A DNA stretch of 64,000 nucleotides. It comes from Cytobacillus oceanisediminis. GTDB lineage: Bacteria; Bacillota; Bacilli; Bacillales; Cytobacillaceae. The position numbers and the translations under genes were made by a program. The stretch spans positions 54,997 to 118,996 of the forward strand of contig NZ_VLKI01000012.1 in NCBI RefSeq assembly GCF_007830235.1, written 5' to 3'. This document shows positions 7,639 through 16,617 of this stretch, one piece after another (within the stretch, counting starts at the first letter, position 1; each line of letters opens with the position of its first letter). The notes under the pieces were generated by a model. That model saw only the letters and a list, made by a program, of their open reading frames with translations. It made no database searches and was not told the origin of the DNA.

Positions 7639-9009
7639 TTACCTCAACATGTACTTATCCATTTTATATTTCAAGGATTGCTTGGAAAGCCCCAGCTTTC
7701 TAGCAGTCTTCGCGATCACGCCGCCGGACCTTTCCAGTTCAGCCATAATCATTTCCTTTTCAAACTGCTCCACAGCTTCTTTTAATGGCTGGACCGCTTT
7801 TTGAGCTAAAGTCCCTGGCATTTTTTCACTGTATCTGCGGATTCTCTCTGGAATATCCTCCATTGTAATGACATTGGATTCTGCATGATTATAGGCCGTT
7901 TCAATCGCATTCTTTAATTCTCTTATATTACCCGGCCAATCATAGCGCTGAAAGAGTGCCATTACCTCCTCATCTGCCCGTTCTATCAAGATATTCATAT
8001 GTTCATTATAAAAATTGATATAATACTCCGTCAGCAATTCGATATCTTCTTTTCGCTGGGGCAGCGGCAGCAAGTCAAACTGCACAACCCCCAGCCGGTA
8101 GAAAAGGTCCTCTCTAAGGCGGTTCTCCCTTAGCAAAATATCCGGATCCTCATTCGTTGCTGAAATCACCCTAATATTCAGTGCAATATTTTTCTTGCCT
8201 CCGAGCCTCCTGATTGTTTTTTCTTCAATCGCTTTTAGAAGCTTCACCTGAAGATCAAAGTCAAGGGAATTAATCTCGTCCAAAAATAGTGTCCCGCCCT
8301 CGGCTTGCTCAAATAAACCAGGCATATCCTCAGATCCGGTAAAGCTTCCTTTCGTCGTCCCGAATAAGGTACTTTCAAGCAGACTTGCCGGAATCGCTCC
8401 GCAATTCAATGAGGTAAACGGCTTCTCATAGCGCTCGCTCAAATTATGGATAGCCTGCGCCGCGATCTCCTTGCCTGTCCCAGTCTTTCCATAGATGAGT
8501 ACGGTCGAATTCGTTCGCGCCACTTTCCGTATTTGCTCCTTAACCCTCTCCATCCAAGGATTCCCGGTAATAATATTATCAATCGTATAAATCGTATTGT
8601 TTTTACGGTAAACCTTATTCCCCGCATATTTATCAAGCGATTGAATATTTTCCTTTGCAAAAAAATGCTTTGAAAACTCAACCGCACCAATCACCTTGCC
8701 ATTTTCGATAATCGGATAGGTCGAATTCCTGGTAACAAAGGTGTTGCCTGTCTTCGTAATCAGCTCCTGCTCCGCATTGCATATCGCTTCTCCTGTTTTT
8801 AACACCTGTAAAATCGTGCTGTTTTTCTCAGAAAGGTCTTTAAAAGAAGTCGTAATATGCTTCCCCATAAACTCCTCAGGCCTCTGCCCGAGCTCCTTCA
8901 GCACATTCAGATCCGCCAAATCATAAAAAATAACGGACCCCTGTTCGTCCGCAATCAACACATTATCGTAATCCGATAAATTCATCTTCTCCTTAATATG
9001 GTCCATCAT
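7639..9009 (-). CDS. Sigma-54 activator, RocR-like
   Basis: A 456-residue enhancer-binding transcription activator. An N-terminal PAS-like sensor region (about 1-125) is followed by an AAA+ domain with Walker A GKTGTGKE near residue 175, Walker B GGTLFLDEIN near 240 and a sigma-54 contact loop reading GSFTGS, then a Fis-type helix-turn-helix (AKTARKLGLSKQSLKYKM). Size and order match B. subtilis RocR, the activator of arginine catabolism. ATG 9009 is chosen because AGGTGGG precedes it; an upstream GTG at 9021 overlaps that site. The contact loop differs from canonical GAFTGA at two positions but keeps the key FTG. It is transcribed toward the operon it probably controls. The ligand is unknown. 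Confidence 0.9.
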   Translation of the reverse strand: MMDHIKEKMNLSDYDNVLIADEQGSVIFYDLADLNVLKELGQRPEEFMGKHITTSFKDLSEKNSTILQVLKTGEAICNAEQELITKTGNTFVTRNSTYPIIENGKVIGAVEFSKHFFAKENIQSLDKYAGNKVYRKNNTIYTIDNIITGNPWMERVKEQIRKVARTNSTVLIYGKTGTGKEIAAQAIHNLSERYEKPFTSLNCGAIPASLLESTLFGTTKGSFTGSEDMPGLFEQAEGGTLFLDEINSLDFDLQVKLLKAIEEKTIRRLGGKKNIALNIRVISATNEDPDILLRENRLREDLFYRLGVVQFDLLPLPQRKEDIELLTEYYINFYNEHMNILIERADEEVMALFQRYDWPGNIRELKNAIETAYNHAESNVITMEDIPERIRRYSEKMPGTLAQKAVQPLKEAVEQFEKEMIMAELERSGGVIAKTARKLGLSKQSLKYKMDKYMLR

Positions 9010-9101
9010 ATTGCAGCCCACCTGTCCAACAAAATCATTATCTTTATTATAGGGCTTAATCTAGCGATATGAAAATTACTCTCTTGTAAAAAAAGCCATA
9101 G

Positions 9102-9136
9102 AAAAAAGCTTGAAGACATTGTCTCCAAGCTTTTTT
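9102..9136. terminator. Intrinsic terminator
   Basis: AAAAAAGCTTG pairs with CAAGCTTTTTT around an inner GAC/GTC stem, just after the stop of the MFS gene. The symmetrical A and T runs allow function on both strands; the minus-strand MFS gene is the obvious user. Confidence 0.8.
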
Positions 9137-9138
9137 CA

Positions 9139-10329
9139 CTACACAGCCGCTTTAGGCTTCGGCGACCGCTTCTGCCAAGCAACTGTAATAAATAATGTAA
9201 CCAGCAATAAAGCCAAGCCAAGTACAAAAGGATACGTAATCCGAACATCGTAAAGCACACCTGCAATGGTCGGGCCAAGCACATTTCCGATGCTCATATA
9301 GGCATTATTCATGCCCATCGCAAAGCCCTGCTCATTGCCGGCCATTTTTGAAATAAGCGTCGTTAACACCGGACGCAGGATGGATGTCGCCAGGAAAATG
9401 ATAAGCGAAATGACGAAGAAAAGCGCATAGCTGCCTGCAAACAGCGACACAAGGAAGCCTAATGCGGCAACAGCCAAAAAGATATTCAGCACCATTCCTT
9501 CCCCAAATTTGCTGACAACACGATCCACTACAAAAAGCTGGACAATAACGCTAATAACCCCTGTTGATGTAACCATAATGGCGATTTCCTGTGGAGTTGC
9601 ATCAAACTGGTTATCAAGATAAAGTCCAAGAACCGATTCATAAGCCATCAGCCCGAAACTCATCACTAATGTGATAATAAGCGGGATGAAATAAGGCTTC
9701 TTAACGGACATAGCCAGCTTCCTAACCATTGTTTCTTCTTCAGGCATATCTTCAGCAGCCGGCTGCTGCAATGTACTGCTTTCCTCCAGTAACACGATTG
9801 AAAAAATAACGGCTACAAGGGATACGAGTGCTGAAATCAAAAATGGCATTTTCAGCCCAAAGTCTGCCAAAAATCCGCCAATTCCGGGTCCGACAACTAT
9901 CCCCAGTGACATCGCAGCTGAGACAAGTCCATTCCCTTTGGCTCGTTGTTCCAAAGTTGTAATATCAGCGATGTACGCAAAAATGGCTGGAATCAGCAGC
10001 GCAGCTCCTATCCCTCCGATTACCCGCGAAAAGTAAAGCCACCAAATTGAATCCACCGCATAAAAGACTAGCATGGATAATGTCAGGCCGGCTAATCCGT
10101 ATATGATCATCTTCCTGCGGCCGTACTGGTCTGCCCATTTTCCCGCAATAGGAGAAAAAATAAGCTGGGCACCCGCAAAAATGGCAATCATTAGGCCTGC
10201 TGCCGTTCCCCCCTGATTAATGGATTCCAAATAAGCAGGCAATATCGGAATAATAATCCCAAAGCTTCCGATTGCAATAAACATATTGATCATTAAAATG
10301 ATCATCTTTTTTCTCTGTTCCCCTGACAC
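9139..10329 (-). CDS. MFS drug exporter (Bmr/Blt/NorA-like)
   Basis: A 396-residue, 12-helix major facilitator. The loop 2-3 signature reads GKWADQYGRRK and the drug-antiporter motif C in helix 5 reads GIVVGPGIGGFLADFG, which places it with proton-coupled multidrug exporters such as Bmr, Blt and NorA of Gram-positives. The start is GTG 10329, eight bases after GGGAGGGG. It is monocistronic, with a hairpin terminator immediately after the stop. The drug range cannot be predicted. No adjacent MerR-type regulator like BmrR or BltR is present. Confidence 0.85.
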   Translation of the reverse strand: MSGEQRKKMIILMINMFIAIGSFGIIIPILPAYLESINQGGTAAGLMIAIFAGAQLIFSPIAGKWADQYGRRKMIIYGLAGLTLSMLVFYAVDSIWWLYFSRVIGGIGAALLIPAIFAYIADITTLEQRAKGNGLVSAAMSLGIVVGPGIGGFLADFGLKMPFLISALVSLVAVIFSIVLLEESSTLQQPAAEDMPEEETMVRKLAMSVKKPYFIPLIITLVMSFGLMAYESVLGLYLDNQFDATPQEIAIMVTSTGVISVIVQLFVVDRVVSKFGEGMVLNIFLAVAALGFLVSLFAGSYALFFVISLIIFLATSILRPVLTTLISKMAGNEQGFAMGMNNAYMSIGNVLGPTIAGVLYDVRITYPFVLGLALLLVTLFITVAWQKRSPKPKAAV

Positions 10330-10436
10330 AGCGGATACCCCTCCCTCTATATGTGAAAATTTTACAATTCTATTTTTGACACGCTCATTAGCTTATAATG
10401 GGACAGCCAGCTTTGTCAAAGGAAAAATAAGAGAAA

Positions 10437-10455
10437 CTCCAGCATTGTGCTGGAG
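10437..10455 (-). terminator. Hairpin terminator, weak U tract
   Basis: CTCCAGCA and TGCTGGAG form an 8-bp stem with a 3-nt loop, 11 bp after the end of the frameshifted gene. The minus-strand 3' flank is U-rich but interrupted (TTTCTCTTATTTTT). Confidence 0.55.
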
Positions 10456-10465
10456 CTCCTTAATA

Positions 10466-11105
10466 TCAGCTTTTAAATTTGTCCGGAAATTGCTTCACAA
10501 CCGCTCCAGAGATGGCATCTGCCATAATGATAATATGTGTAAATCCTTCATCAATAGAAACAATTCTTGCATCCCAATCCTTTACCAAGCTTGCAGATAA
10601 ATCATTTGTTACCAATTCCAAATGCATATACAATAGTTTTTTCACGTCTTCATTTTTCAAATGGGGGTTGGCGCCGCTTAGGAACGCCGCAATATCATCA
10701 GCATTCCGATGCCCATTCTTTGTCCAGCTGATTCACTTTGTCTCCATTTCCGCTCTTTGCCGCATCTACAATATTCCCTGCAATAACAATATGCTCCTTA
10801 AGCAGCTCTGTCAGTTTGTTCCCAGCTGCCTCGCCATAATAAGGCTTGACAGCATTCCCGATATCCTCCTGATTTTTCAGCAGCCTCGCCAGCACCTGCT
10901 TTTGATCCTCCGCACCTGCAGTTGTTGCACTTGTAATATAATTGCTTGTCCACAATACATGATCAATCCAAAGTCTCCTGAACTCATTTTCAAAATTTAC
11001 CTCTGATTGAGTGATGCATGGTTTCTCCGCTGCGGCACTGCATGGCCAAACCAGCACGTTTAGCGGAAATAACAATAGCAGCCCCAACAACACTATTCTT
11101 TTCAT
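10466..11105 (-). pseudogene. Frameshifted exported helical protein gene
   Basis: Two ORFs form one broken gene. The upstream part (11105-10698) begins after GGAAGGAGCAGG, encodes a signal peptide (KRIVLLGLLLLFPLNVLVW) and continues to DKEWASEC then TGA. The other frame continues as HRNADDIAAFLSGANPHLK and reads on to QFPDKFKS at 10466. Removing one G from the GGG at 10712-10714 would fuse them as DKEWHRNADDIA, giving about 212 residues. The reconstructed protein resembles a conserved, mainly helical exported family of Bacillus and relatives with blocks like NQEDIGNAVKPYYGEAAG and MADAISGAVVKQFP; I know no established function. A sequencing error in the G run cannot be excluded. Confidence 0.75.
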
Positions 11106-11224
11106 TAAACCTGCTCCTTCCAGAATTGAAAAAGTTTCTTCTTATTTTGGATAGATTTAGTTTTTTCATTCTTTAAATTGCTGCAAATTAAATAAAACTT
11201 AAGGAATTCCCCTTAAGCTTCTCT

Positions 11225-11248
11225 TTTCAATCAAATGTTTGATTGAAA
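11225..11248. repeat. Palindrome copy 1 (CAATCAAA-TTTGATTG)
   Basis: TTTCAATCAAATGTTTGATTGAAA is replaced here by its parts: arms TTTCAATCAAA and TTTGATTGAAA around a TG centre. The same core recurs at 43060-43104 and 52333-52360, where the centre is CG and the symmetry is complete. Confidence 0.7.
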
Positions 11249-11681
11249 TCCATTTATTCAGCACCTGCGCTTTTACCATTGACTTCATGACAGAATCTTT
11301 ATCATTGTAAGTGTTGACCTGATGCCTAAACAGGAAATCCTCCGGCGTGACTTTGAGCTTGGCAAGCGGTTATAGAGGACTTTCCGAAATCCACTCGTCG
11401 TTTACGCCGCCTGGGCGGAAAAGCTTTTTTGGAAAGATGTAGATGGTGCCCTCCAACTAGAGGCTGCCCTTAAACTGGCTGTTGATTGAAAAACAATAAT
11501 AGAGTCTGATTCATTATCAAAAACAGTGAGCCAGCACATATAAGGACCAACTTGAGAAATTTACAGCAATATCAGGTGTTTTCTTGCAAAAAGCCGGAAA
11601 CTTTATAATTTAGGATGAAATTTCATCAGTTTAGCAGGTGATTTTTAGCTGAAAATCCCCCTTTCCAAAAGAAAATTCCTG

Positions 11682-11776
11682 TATATTTGTAAGTTAGAGG
11701 ATTTTATTAGCAACTTTCTTATTTTATTTGCAACTTTTTAATTTTATTAGCAACTTACCCTTTTTATTTGCAACTT
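11682..11776. repeat. 20-bp-phased array, word TTTTATTWGCAACTT
   Basis: Units start at 11701, 11721, 11741 and 11761, exactly 20 bp apart, alternating ATTAG and ATTTG before CAACTT. A decayed unit (TATTTGTAAGTT) precedes them at about 11682. Between the words lie short variable AT-rich spacers. It shares its period, though not its word, with six other arrays in the window. Confidence 0.8.
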
Positions 11777-12001
11777 GTAATTATTCTAGTTTAATTAGTA
11801 GGCAGAGCGCATTGACCACGATGAACTTTATTAAATTTAATCTCCTCCAATAAAAAAGAGCACCCCAGTCTGAATCGGGTACTCCATCATTCGAATTATG
11901 TTGTTTTTTGCCTACAAGGCTCATATACTTGCAGATACCGTTTTTCTTTAATTAGATCCCATTACCGCTACCCTAAACGATGGATAGCATTCCCGTCTGC
12001 C

Positions 12002-13366
12002 TCACACCGCCGCCACCGCAGCAAAGAATTCATCATATAATGCCTGCACCGCGCGTTTTTCGTCCACTGCATTAACGCCGAACATCATGCTCACTTCCGA
12101 TGAACCCTGGTTGATCATTTCCATATTCACTTTCGCTTTAGCGAGCGCCTTGGAAGCTCTGGCCATGGTTCCAATGTTTTGGCGCATGCCTTCGCCTACC
12201 ACCATAATAAGCGAAAGGCTGTGCTGGACCTTCACCTCATCGGCATGCAGTTCTGTTTCAATGCGGCTGAGGATTTCTTTTTCCATGCCGTCCTTGAATT
12301 GGTCTTCCCGCAGGATGATCGAGATGTCATCGATTCCAGATGGTGTATGTTCATAGCTGAGACCATACTCTTCAAAGATCGTCAGCAGCTTGCGCCCGAA
12401 TCCAACTTCGCGATTCATCAAGTATTTTCCGACATAAATGCTGCAAAAACCTTGGTCACTCGCAATCCCGATGACAGGCCCGTTTGTATTGTCCCGCTCA
12501 TTCACAATCCTTGTCCCCGGTGCAGCTGGATTGTTCGTATTCTTAATCTGTACTGGAATCCCTGCACGGAACGCCGGTACAAGCGCTTCGTCATGCAATA
12601 CGGTAAAGCCTGCATAGGATAGCTCGCGCATTTCCCTGTATGTTAGTTCCTTAATCTCCTTCGGCCGCTCAACTAAAAATGGATTAACCGCATAAACAGC
12701 ATCCACATCCGTAAAGTTTTCATATAAATCTGCCTTTGTTGCATTCGCCAGTATAGAACCAGTTACATCCGATCCGCTTCTCGAAAATGTGAACACTTCC
12801 CCATCCCGGCTGTAGCCAAAGAATCCTGGAAAAATTAAGATTCCGTCCTGTTCCCTTAACCTATAAAGGTTTTCATATGCTTCAGAAAGCACCTGCGCAT
12901 TCCCTGGCTCCGGACTGACGAGCAGGCCGGCCTCTTTCGGGTTCACATATCTGGCTTCCACTCCCTGCTGCTGAAAATAAGCTGCTACCAGTTTTGCATT
13001 GTTATCCTCGCCGCTTGCTTTGACAAGATCCATAAACACTTCAGGATTGCTTTTATCACAATCCAGCCTTTCAAACAGATCCTGCTTAATAATATCTTTA
13101 ATGTCAGGAGCCAGTCCCAATTCATCGGCAATTTGGCCGTACCGCTCCAGCACGGCGCCCGCCAATTCTCCTGCATCTTCCCCCTGCAGCTGTTTTTCCG
13201 CGCAGGCGATTAATAGATCTGTAACCTTATGATCCTCTGAAAATCGCTTCCCTGGAGCCGATACCACGACCACCTTCCGCTCTGGATCAGCTGTCACTAT
13301 GTTAAAAACCTTCTCGATTTGCTTTCCGGATGCTAAAGAGGATCCTCCAAACTTCACGACTTTCAT
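12002..13366 (-). CDS. yclM: Aspartate kinase, YclM type
   Basis: A 454-residue aspartokinase, first step of the lysine, threonine and methionine pathways (ATP + aspartate to aspartyl phosphate). The N-terminal kinase domain begins KVVKFGGSSLASGKQ and carries FTFSRSGSDVTG and YENFTDVDAV; the C-terminal ACT pair includes VGEGMRQNIGTMARASKAL. Length and sequence match B. subtilis YclM, the single-chain aspartokinase III, rather than the split dapG or lysC enzymes. It is monocistronic. A consensus CcpA site lies about 190 bp upstream, overlapping a possible promoter, so carbon control is plausible. No lysine riboswitch or T-box is visible in the leader. Confidence 0.93.
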   Translation of the reverse strand: MKVVKFGGSSLASGKQIEKVFNIVTADPERKVVVVSAPGKRFSEDHKVTDLLIACAEKQLQGEDAGELAGAVLERYGQIADELGLAPDIKDIIKQDLFERLDCDKSNPEVFMDLVKASGEDNNAKLVAAYFQQQGVEARYVNPKEAGLLVSPEPGNAQVLSEAYENLYRLREQDGILIFPGFFGYSRDGEVFTFSRSGSDVTGSILANATKADLYENFTDVDAVYAVNPFLVERPKEIKELTYREMRELSYAGFTVLHDEALVPAFRAGIPVQIKNTNNPAAPGTRIVNERDNTNGPVIGIASDQGFCSIYVGKYLMNREVGFGRKLLTIFEEYGLSYEHTPSGIDDISIILREDQFKDGMEKEILSRIETELHADEVKVQHSLSLIMVVGEGMRQNIGTMARASKALAKAKVNMEMINQGSSEVSMMFGVNAVDEKRAVQALYDEFFAAVAAV

Positions 13367-13444
13367 CCTGACATCTCCTAATCTCTGAAAATTTAATCTT
13401 TATTTTACTCCTATCTTGAAAATAATCAAGAGGTTTTTCTACCT

Positions 13445-13468
13445 ATAGAGGACATTTGTTCTCTATAA
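13445..13468. promoter_or_regulatory. Leader hairpin upstream of yclM
   Basis: TATAGAGGA and TTCTCTATA pair as a stem in the untranslated leader about 80 bp before the yclM start. No U run follows, so attenuation is not demonstrated. Confidence 0.35.
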
Positions 13469-13528
13469 AAATACACTAATTTATATTAAAATATTAATAA
13501 TCCACAATTAAAAGCTTTAAACAGCCAT

Positions 13529-13567
13529 ATAATACTTTTTCGCAATAACAAAGGAAAGCGCTTTCAA
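13529..13567 (-). promoter_or_regulatory. cre site over possible yclM promoter
   Basis: TTGAAAGCGCTTTCC (13553-13567) matches the catabolite-responsive element. It overlaps the position expected for the -35 of a TATTAT -10 box at 13529-13534 (17-bp spacing, weak -35 TTTCCT). Binding there would be expected to affect initiation. Confidence 0.55.
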
Positions 13568-13589
13568 TTTTAATAAATTTTTTCATGAA

Positions 13590-13787
13590 GACTCTGTTAA
13601 ACTTTGCCTATTGAATTCCACTCCAGACGCTCAGCGAACCGCGGGCGGTCCGGAAGCCTCCTTGGCGCCCAGAGCCGGTGGGGTCTCCCAAATCAGCTTC
13701 CTTGAATCAACAACGCACAAGGGAAATGCGAAGGCATTTCCGAGGATCTCGCCTCTTCCGTTCCATCAACAATGAGCTTAACAGATC
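13590..13787. mobile_element. Structured MITE-like repeat, copy 1
   Basis: Ends are GACTCTGTTAAAC and its imperfect inverse GCTTAACAGATCC. The inside holds GCGGGCGGTCCGGAAGCCTC and GGGGTCTCCC, blocks shared with copies at 23512, 29193 and 54912. This copy is the most diverged: it has extra sequence around 13715-13745 and its inner CTGTTGATT/AATCAACAG arms are degraded. No coding capacity. Confidence 0.7.
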
Positions 13788-13793
13788 CTTCTC

Positions 13794-13829
13794 AAAAAAA
13801 GAGGAAGATGCTCTCATCGCATCTTCCTC
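13794..13829 (-). terminator. Terminator of TPR-dynamin gene
   Basis: GAGGAAGATGC and GCATCTTCCTC form an 11-bp stem nine bp after the stop, followed by a seven-U tract on the minus strand. Confidence 0.9.
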
Positions 13830-13837
13830 TCCAGCTA

Positions 13838-16585
13838 TTAACGATATTCCTTAACCCTTTCCCCTGCCGTTGTCATCCACTCAAACTGGCGGAGTTTCAG
13901 TTCAAACAGAGTAAGCGGATCGCGGTAAATTTCAGGGTTCTTGCGCATGTCGCTTAAGGATTGTTTATTTTCTTCAATCTCTTCATGTGTTTCTTCAACC
14001 GTTTTATTCAGCACATCGAATGGATTTCGGAAGAACATCTTAATATCCCGTTCAAGCGACTTCTCGAATAATTCGAATTGCTGCATAAACTTATCTGTAA
14101 TCGATTCAGCGATTTCGCTGTAATCCTCATTCTCGATATACTGCTTGTATTTATTATGGAGCATTCCTTTATTTTGCGGAATTGCCCCAAGCAGCTTGCC
14201 TGCGCTTTTCAGCAAGAATTGCGATGGCGAGAAGCGATTCAGAATATTGACCTTTTCCAGCTGGACGCTTCCCCTTGTCATGCGGTCTGCATCCCGGCGC
14301 CAGTCATCAAGCACCTTAAAATCACAATCCAGCGTCACTTTTTCCTCACCGTACAGTTCATTAAAGCTTTCGCTCATTTCATTCAGATATGCCTGGCTAT
14401 CCTTGAACTCTCCTTCGCTTTCCGCAATCCAATCCTGAATGGAAACATGGAAGTCCGGCAGCACCGTCTCTTCAATATATTCATGAATTCGCTTATTCAT
14501 TTCGTCATTCAGCTCATCATGGATTTTTCCAAAATCGCTGTCTTCGGTAACCAATTCAGAGCTATTCCGCAGCAGTTCAGGAATCTTTTTCTTCAGATCT
14601 TGTCTCATTTCATCTTTAATTTTGCTGTAAGACTTTTTAATGGTGCGGACTTTTTCTTCTTCCATATCACTCAGCTGATTGATCGCTCCGGTAAGCTTGG
14701 TAACCATTTCTTCATTCCATTTAATCGTATCAATCAAGCTATTTTCCATTTCCACGCGTTTTTCAAGCAGGAACTTAATGGATTTCTTAATATAATACAG
14801 AACTTTGGCTGTACGTTCCTCTTTCAGTTTTCGTCCGTCCATCATCGACCGGATAAAGGCAGATAACTCTTTTAGCTGGCTTTGGCTTTCATAATGGGTG
14901 GAGAATGCGAACACCTTGGCCTTTGGAAAATAAGTATTGATCCTTGAGGCGGTTTCCTCGACCAGTTCCATGGCATCCTGGCTGTTTGGAACCCGATCCA
15001 TTTTGCTCAGAAGGAAATGGATTGGCAGCTCCGGAGCCTGTTCCCTCATTCTGACAACCATATCAAGCTCTTTATCTGTCAGTGGCGAATCGGCATTCAG
15101 GACAAACAGCATGCTGTCTGCCAAATGCAGATATTGAAACGCACCATTTCGGAACTTGCTCTGCCCGGCCAGTCCCGGAGTGTCAATCAGGGCAAGCCTA
15201 TTTTCCTGTAAAAAGGAGACTGGCATTTTGCAGTGAATGAGCGTATGCTGACTTTTTTCCGCGCTTTGCCTGAAATCCTCAAGGTCGGAAATGCTCCTTA
15301 CATCTTCATCTGTTATCGCATGGATTTCCGCTTCATCGGCATCCTTGAAAAGCACAGAAGCTGAAGTCGCATCGCCCATTAGCTCTTCACCAAGCAAAGT
15401 GTTTACAAAAGAAGACTTTCCATTTGAAGCCGAACCTGCAATCAGCAGGTGGTTAGAATCTAAATCCAAAAGCTCACGGACCATCCATTCGAACCGCTCG
15501 CCCATTAAGACACCTTTTTCCTTCGCCCACTTCATAACAGTTTCGAAAAGCTTAAACCCTTCCTCCATACCATCCTGATAACGTACAGACTGGCTCACAA
15601 GGCTTTCCGCCTCGCTGACAGCAGAAGCGTCAATATTAGAAGGGAAAATCTCGCTCCAAGCCAGCACAGCTGCTGCAGAAACCAGCGTGTGGGAAGGCGC
15701 CGCAATTTTTATCCAGTTGGATAAATGATTCGGTATTAAATGGGACAAATCCCTGATTAGATGCTTGCCGTTGATTAGTTCAAAATAAGTATCTTTATAG
15801 AGCTCTGAAAGCTGCTGCCACGTATGGGACCGCCCTGGCTCAATATTCAGCAGCAAGTGGTTGAACTCCTTAAGCCATGAAAAATACAGATCATTTTGCT
15901 TATAGCTATTCCACATTGCCGCTGATAGGCTTTCAAAGTGTGCCTCGTCTGTTTTAAACAAAGTCACCAATGCTTCGCTGAAATAGTTCGGCTCTATTTT
16001 AGCTGTACGCCCCTGTTCCACATAGGAATGCAGAACCTCAAACCAGGACAGTGACTCCGTGCGGATTGCTTCATTAACAGCCAGCTCAACCGCATTGCCC
16101 CAATCGCTGTGCTCTTCAAAGAAGCCTCTCGCCATATCGGTGACATCCGGATAATCCGGATTTAAATGAACCGCATTTTTAATGGAATCAACCGCCATTT
16201 CGAGCTTGCCTCGCTGTATATACAGTGAAAACAGCTGCAGAAGCACTTCCGTTTTCAACACATCAGACTCGGTTTCAATTGCTTTATAAAAGTCCTCTGC
16301 ATTTGAAAGCAGATCCAGCTCAAAGTAGGCATCCGCCATATTCTTCTGTGCCCAAGGCCCCAATTCATTCGGGATGTTTTCCCATTTAAAAATAGCCGCT
16401 TCATAGTCTTTGTTAAGGAAATAAACCTCTCCCTGTGCAAAGCGGATATACGTTAAATCGGGCACTTCGTTCTGCTGCTCAGCCACATACATCTCACCCA
16501 AAACCCTGATTGGATGCACCTTTTCATTGCCTTCCATGAAGGTCTGATAATAGGATTTATTGATTAGCTGCTTCTCTAATGTCAT
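13838..16585 (-). CDS. TPR plus dynamin-type GTPase protein
   Basis: A 915-residue protein joining an N-terminal helical-repeat region (about 1-360, TPR-like units such as RFAQGEVYFLNKDYEAAIFK) to a dynamin-superfamily GTPase. G1 is GSASNGKSSFVN near residue 388, G3 is DTPGLAGQ and G4 is LLSKMDRV. A long helical C-terminus (about 600-915) has coiled-coil character and no clear membrane helix. It starts at ATG 16585 behind GGGGGATCAAG and is monocistronic, ending in a strong terminator. Bacterial dynamin-like proteins remodel membranes, but this architecture with an N-terminal TPR differs from the two-headed B. subtilis DynA. Function unknown; membrane or stress-related scaffolding is only an inference. 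Confidence 0.75.
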   Translation of the reverse strand: MTLEKQLINKSYYQTFMEGNEKVHPIRVLGEMYVAEQQNEVPDLTYIRFAQGEVYFLNKDYEAAIFKWENIPNELGPWAQKNMADAYFELDLLSNAEDFYKAIETESDVLKTEVLLQLFSLYIQRGKLEMAVDSIKNAVHLNPDYPDVTDMARGFFEEHSDWGNAVELAVNEAIRTESLSWFEVLHSYVEQGRTAKIEPNYFSEALVTLFKTDEAHFESLSAAMWNSYKQNDLYFSWLKEFNHLLLNIEPGRSHTWQQLSELYKDTYFELINGKHLIRDLSHLIPNHLSNWIKIAAPSHTLVSAAAVLAWSEIFPSNIDASAVSEAESLVSQSVRYQDGMEEGFKLFETVMKWAKEKGVLMGERFEWMVRELLDLDSNHLLIAGSASNGKSSFVNTLLGEELMGDATSASVLFKDADEAEIHAITDEDVRSISDLEDFRQSAEKSQHTLIHCKMPVSFLQENRLALIDTPGLAGQSKFRNGAFQYLHLADSMLFVLNADSPLTDKELDMVVRMREQAPELPIHFLLSKMDRVPNSQDAMELVEETASRINTYFPKAKVFAFSTHYESQSQLKELSAFIRSMMDGRKLKEERTAKVLYYIKKSIKFLLEKRVEMENSLIDTIKWNEEMVTKLTGAINQLSDMEEEKVRTIKKSYSKIKDEMRQDLKKKIPELLRNSSELVTEDSDFGKIHDELNDEMNKRIHEYIEETVLPDFHVSIQDWIAESEGEFKDSQAYLNEMSESFNELYGEEKVTLDCDFKVLDDWRRDADRMTRGSVQLEKVNILNRFSPSQFLLKSAGKLLGAIPQNKGMLHNKYKQYIENEDYSEIAESITDKFMQQFELFEKSLERDIKMFFRNPFDVLNKTVEETHEEIEENKQSLSDMRKNPEIYRDPLTLFELKLRQFEWMTTAGERVKEYR

Positions 16586-16617
16586 CTTGATCCCCCGCAG
16601 TGCTTATTTGAAATGCC

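Larger units (their letters stand above)
11106..12001. other. Long intergenic region, no intact gene
   Basis: About 900 bp hold no convincing gene. Contents, in order: a palindrome at 11225-11248 belonging to a three-copy family, short in-frame stretches on both strands around 11200-11470 that look like decayed coding sequence, and a 20-bp-phased repeat array at 11682-11776. A hairpin-poor AT-rich stretch then leads to the end of yclM. Confidence 0.6.

Noticed and set aside
10373..10400. TTGACA followed by TATAAT on the plus strand
   Set aside because: The spacer is only 12 bp and no plus-strand gene follows.
11200..11470. Protein-like stretches on both strands (for example minus KVTPEDFLFRHQVNTYNDKD and plus NPLVVYAAWAEKLFWKDV)
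   Set aside because: Short, without start or ribosome site and with no family recognised. Probably gene remains, but not enough for a feature call.
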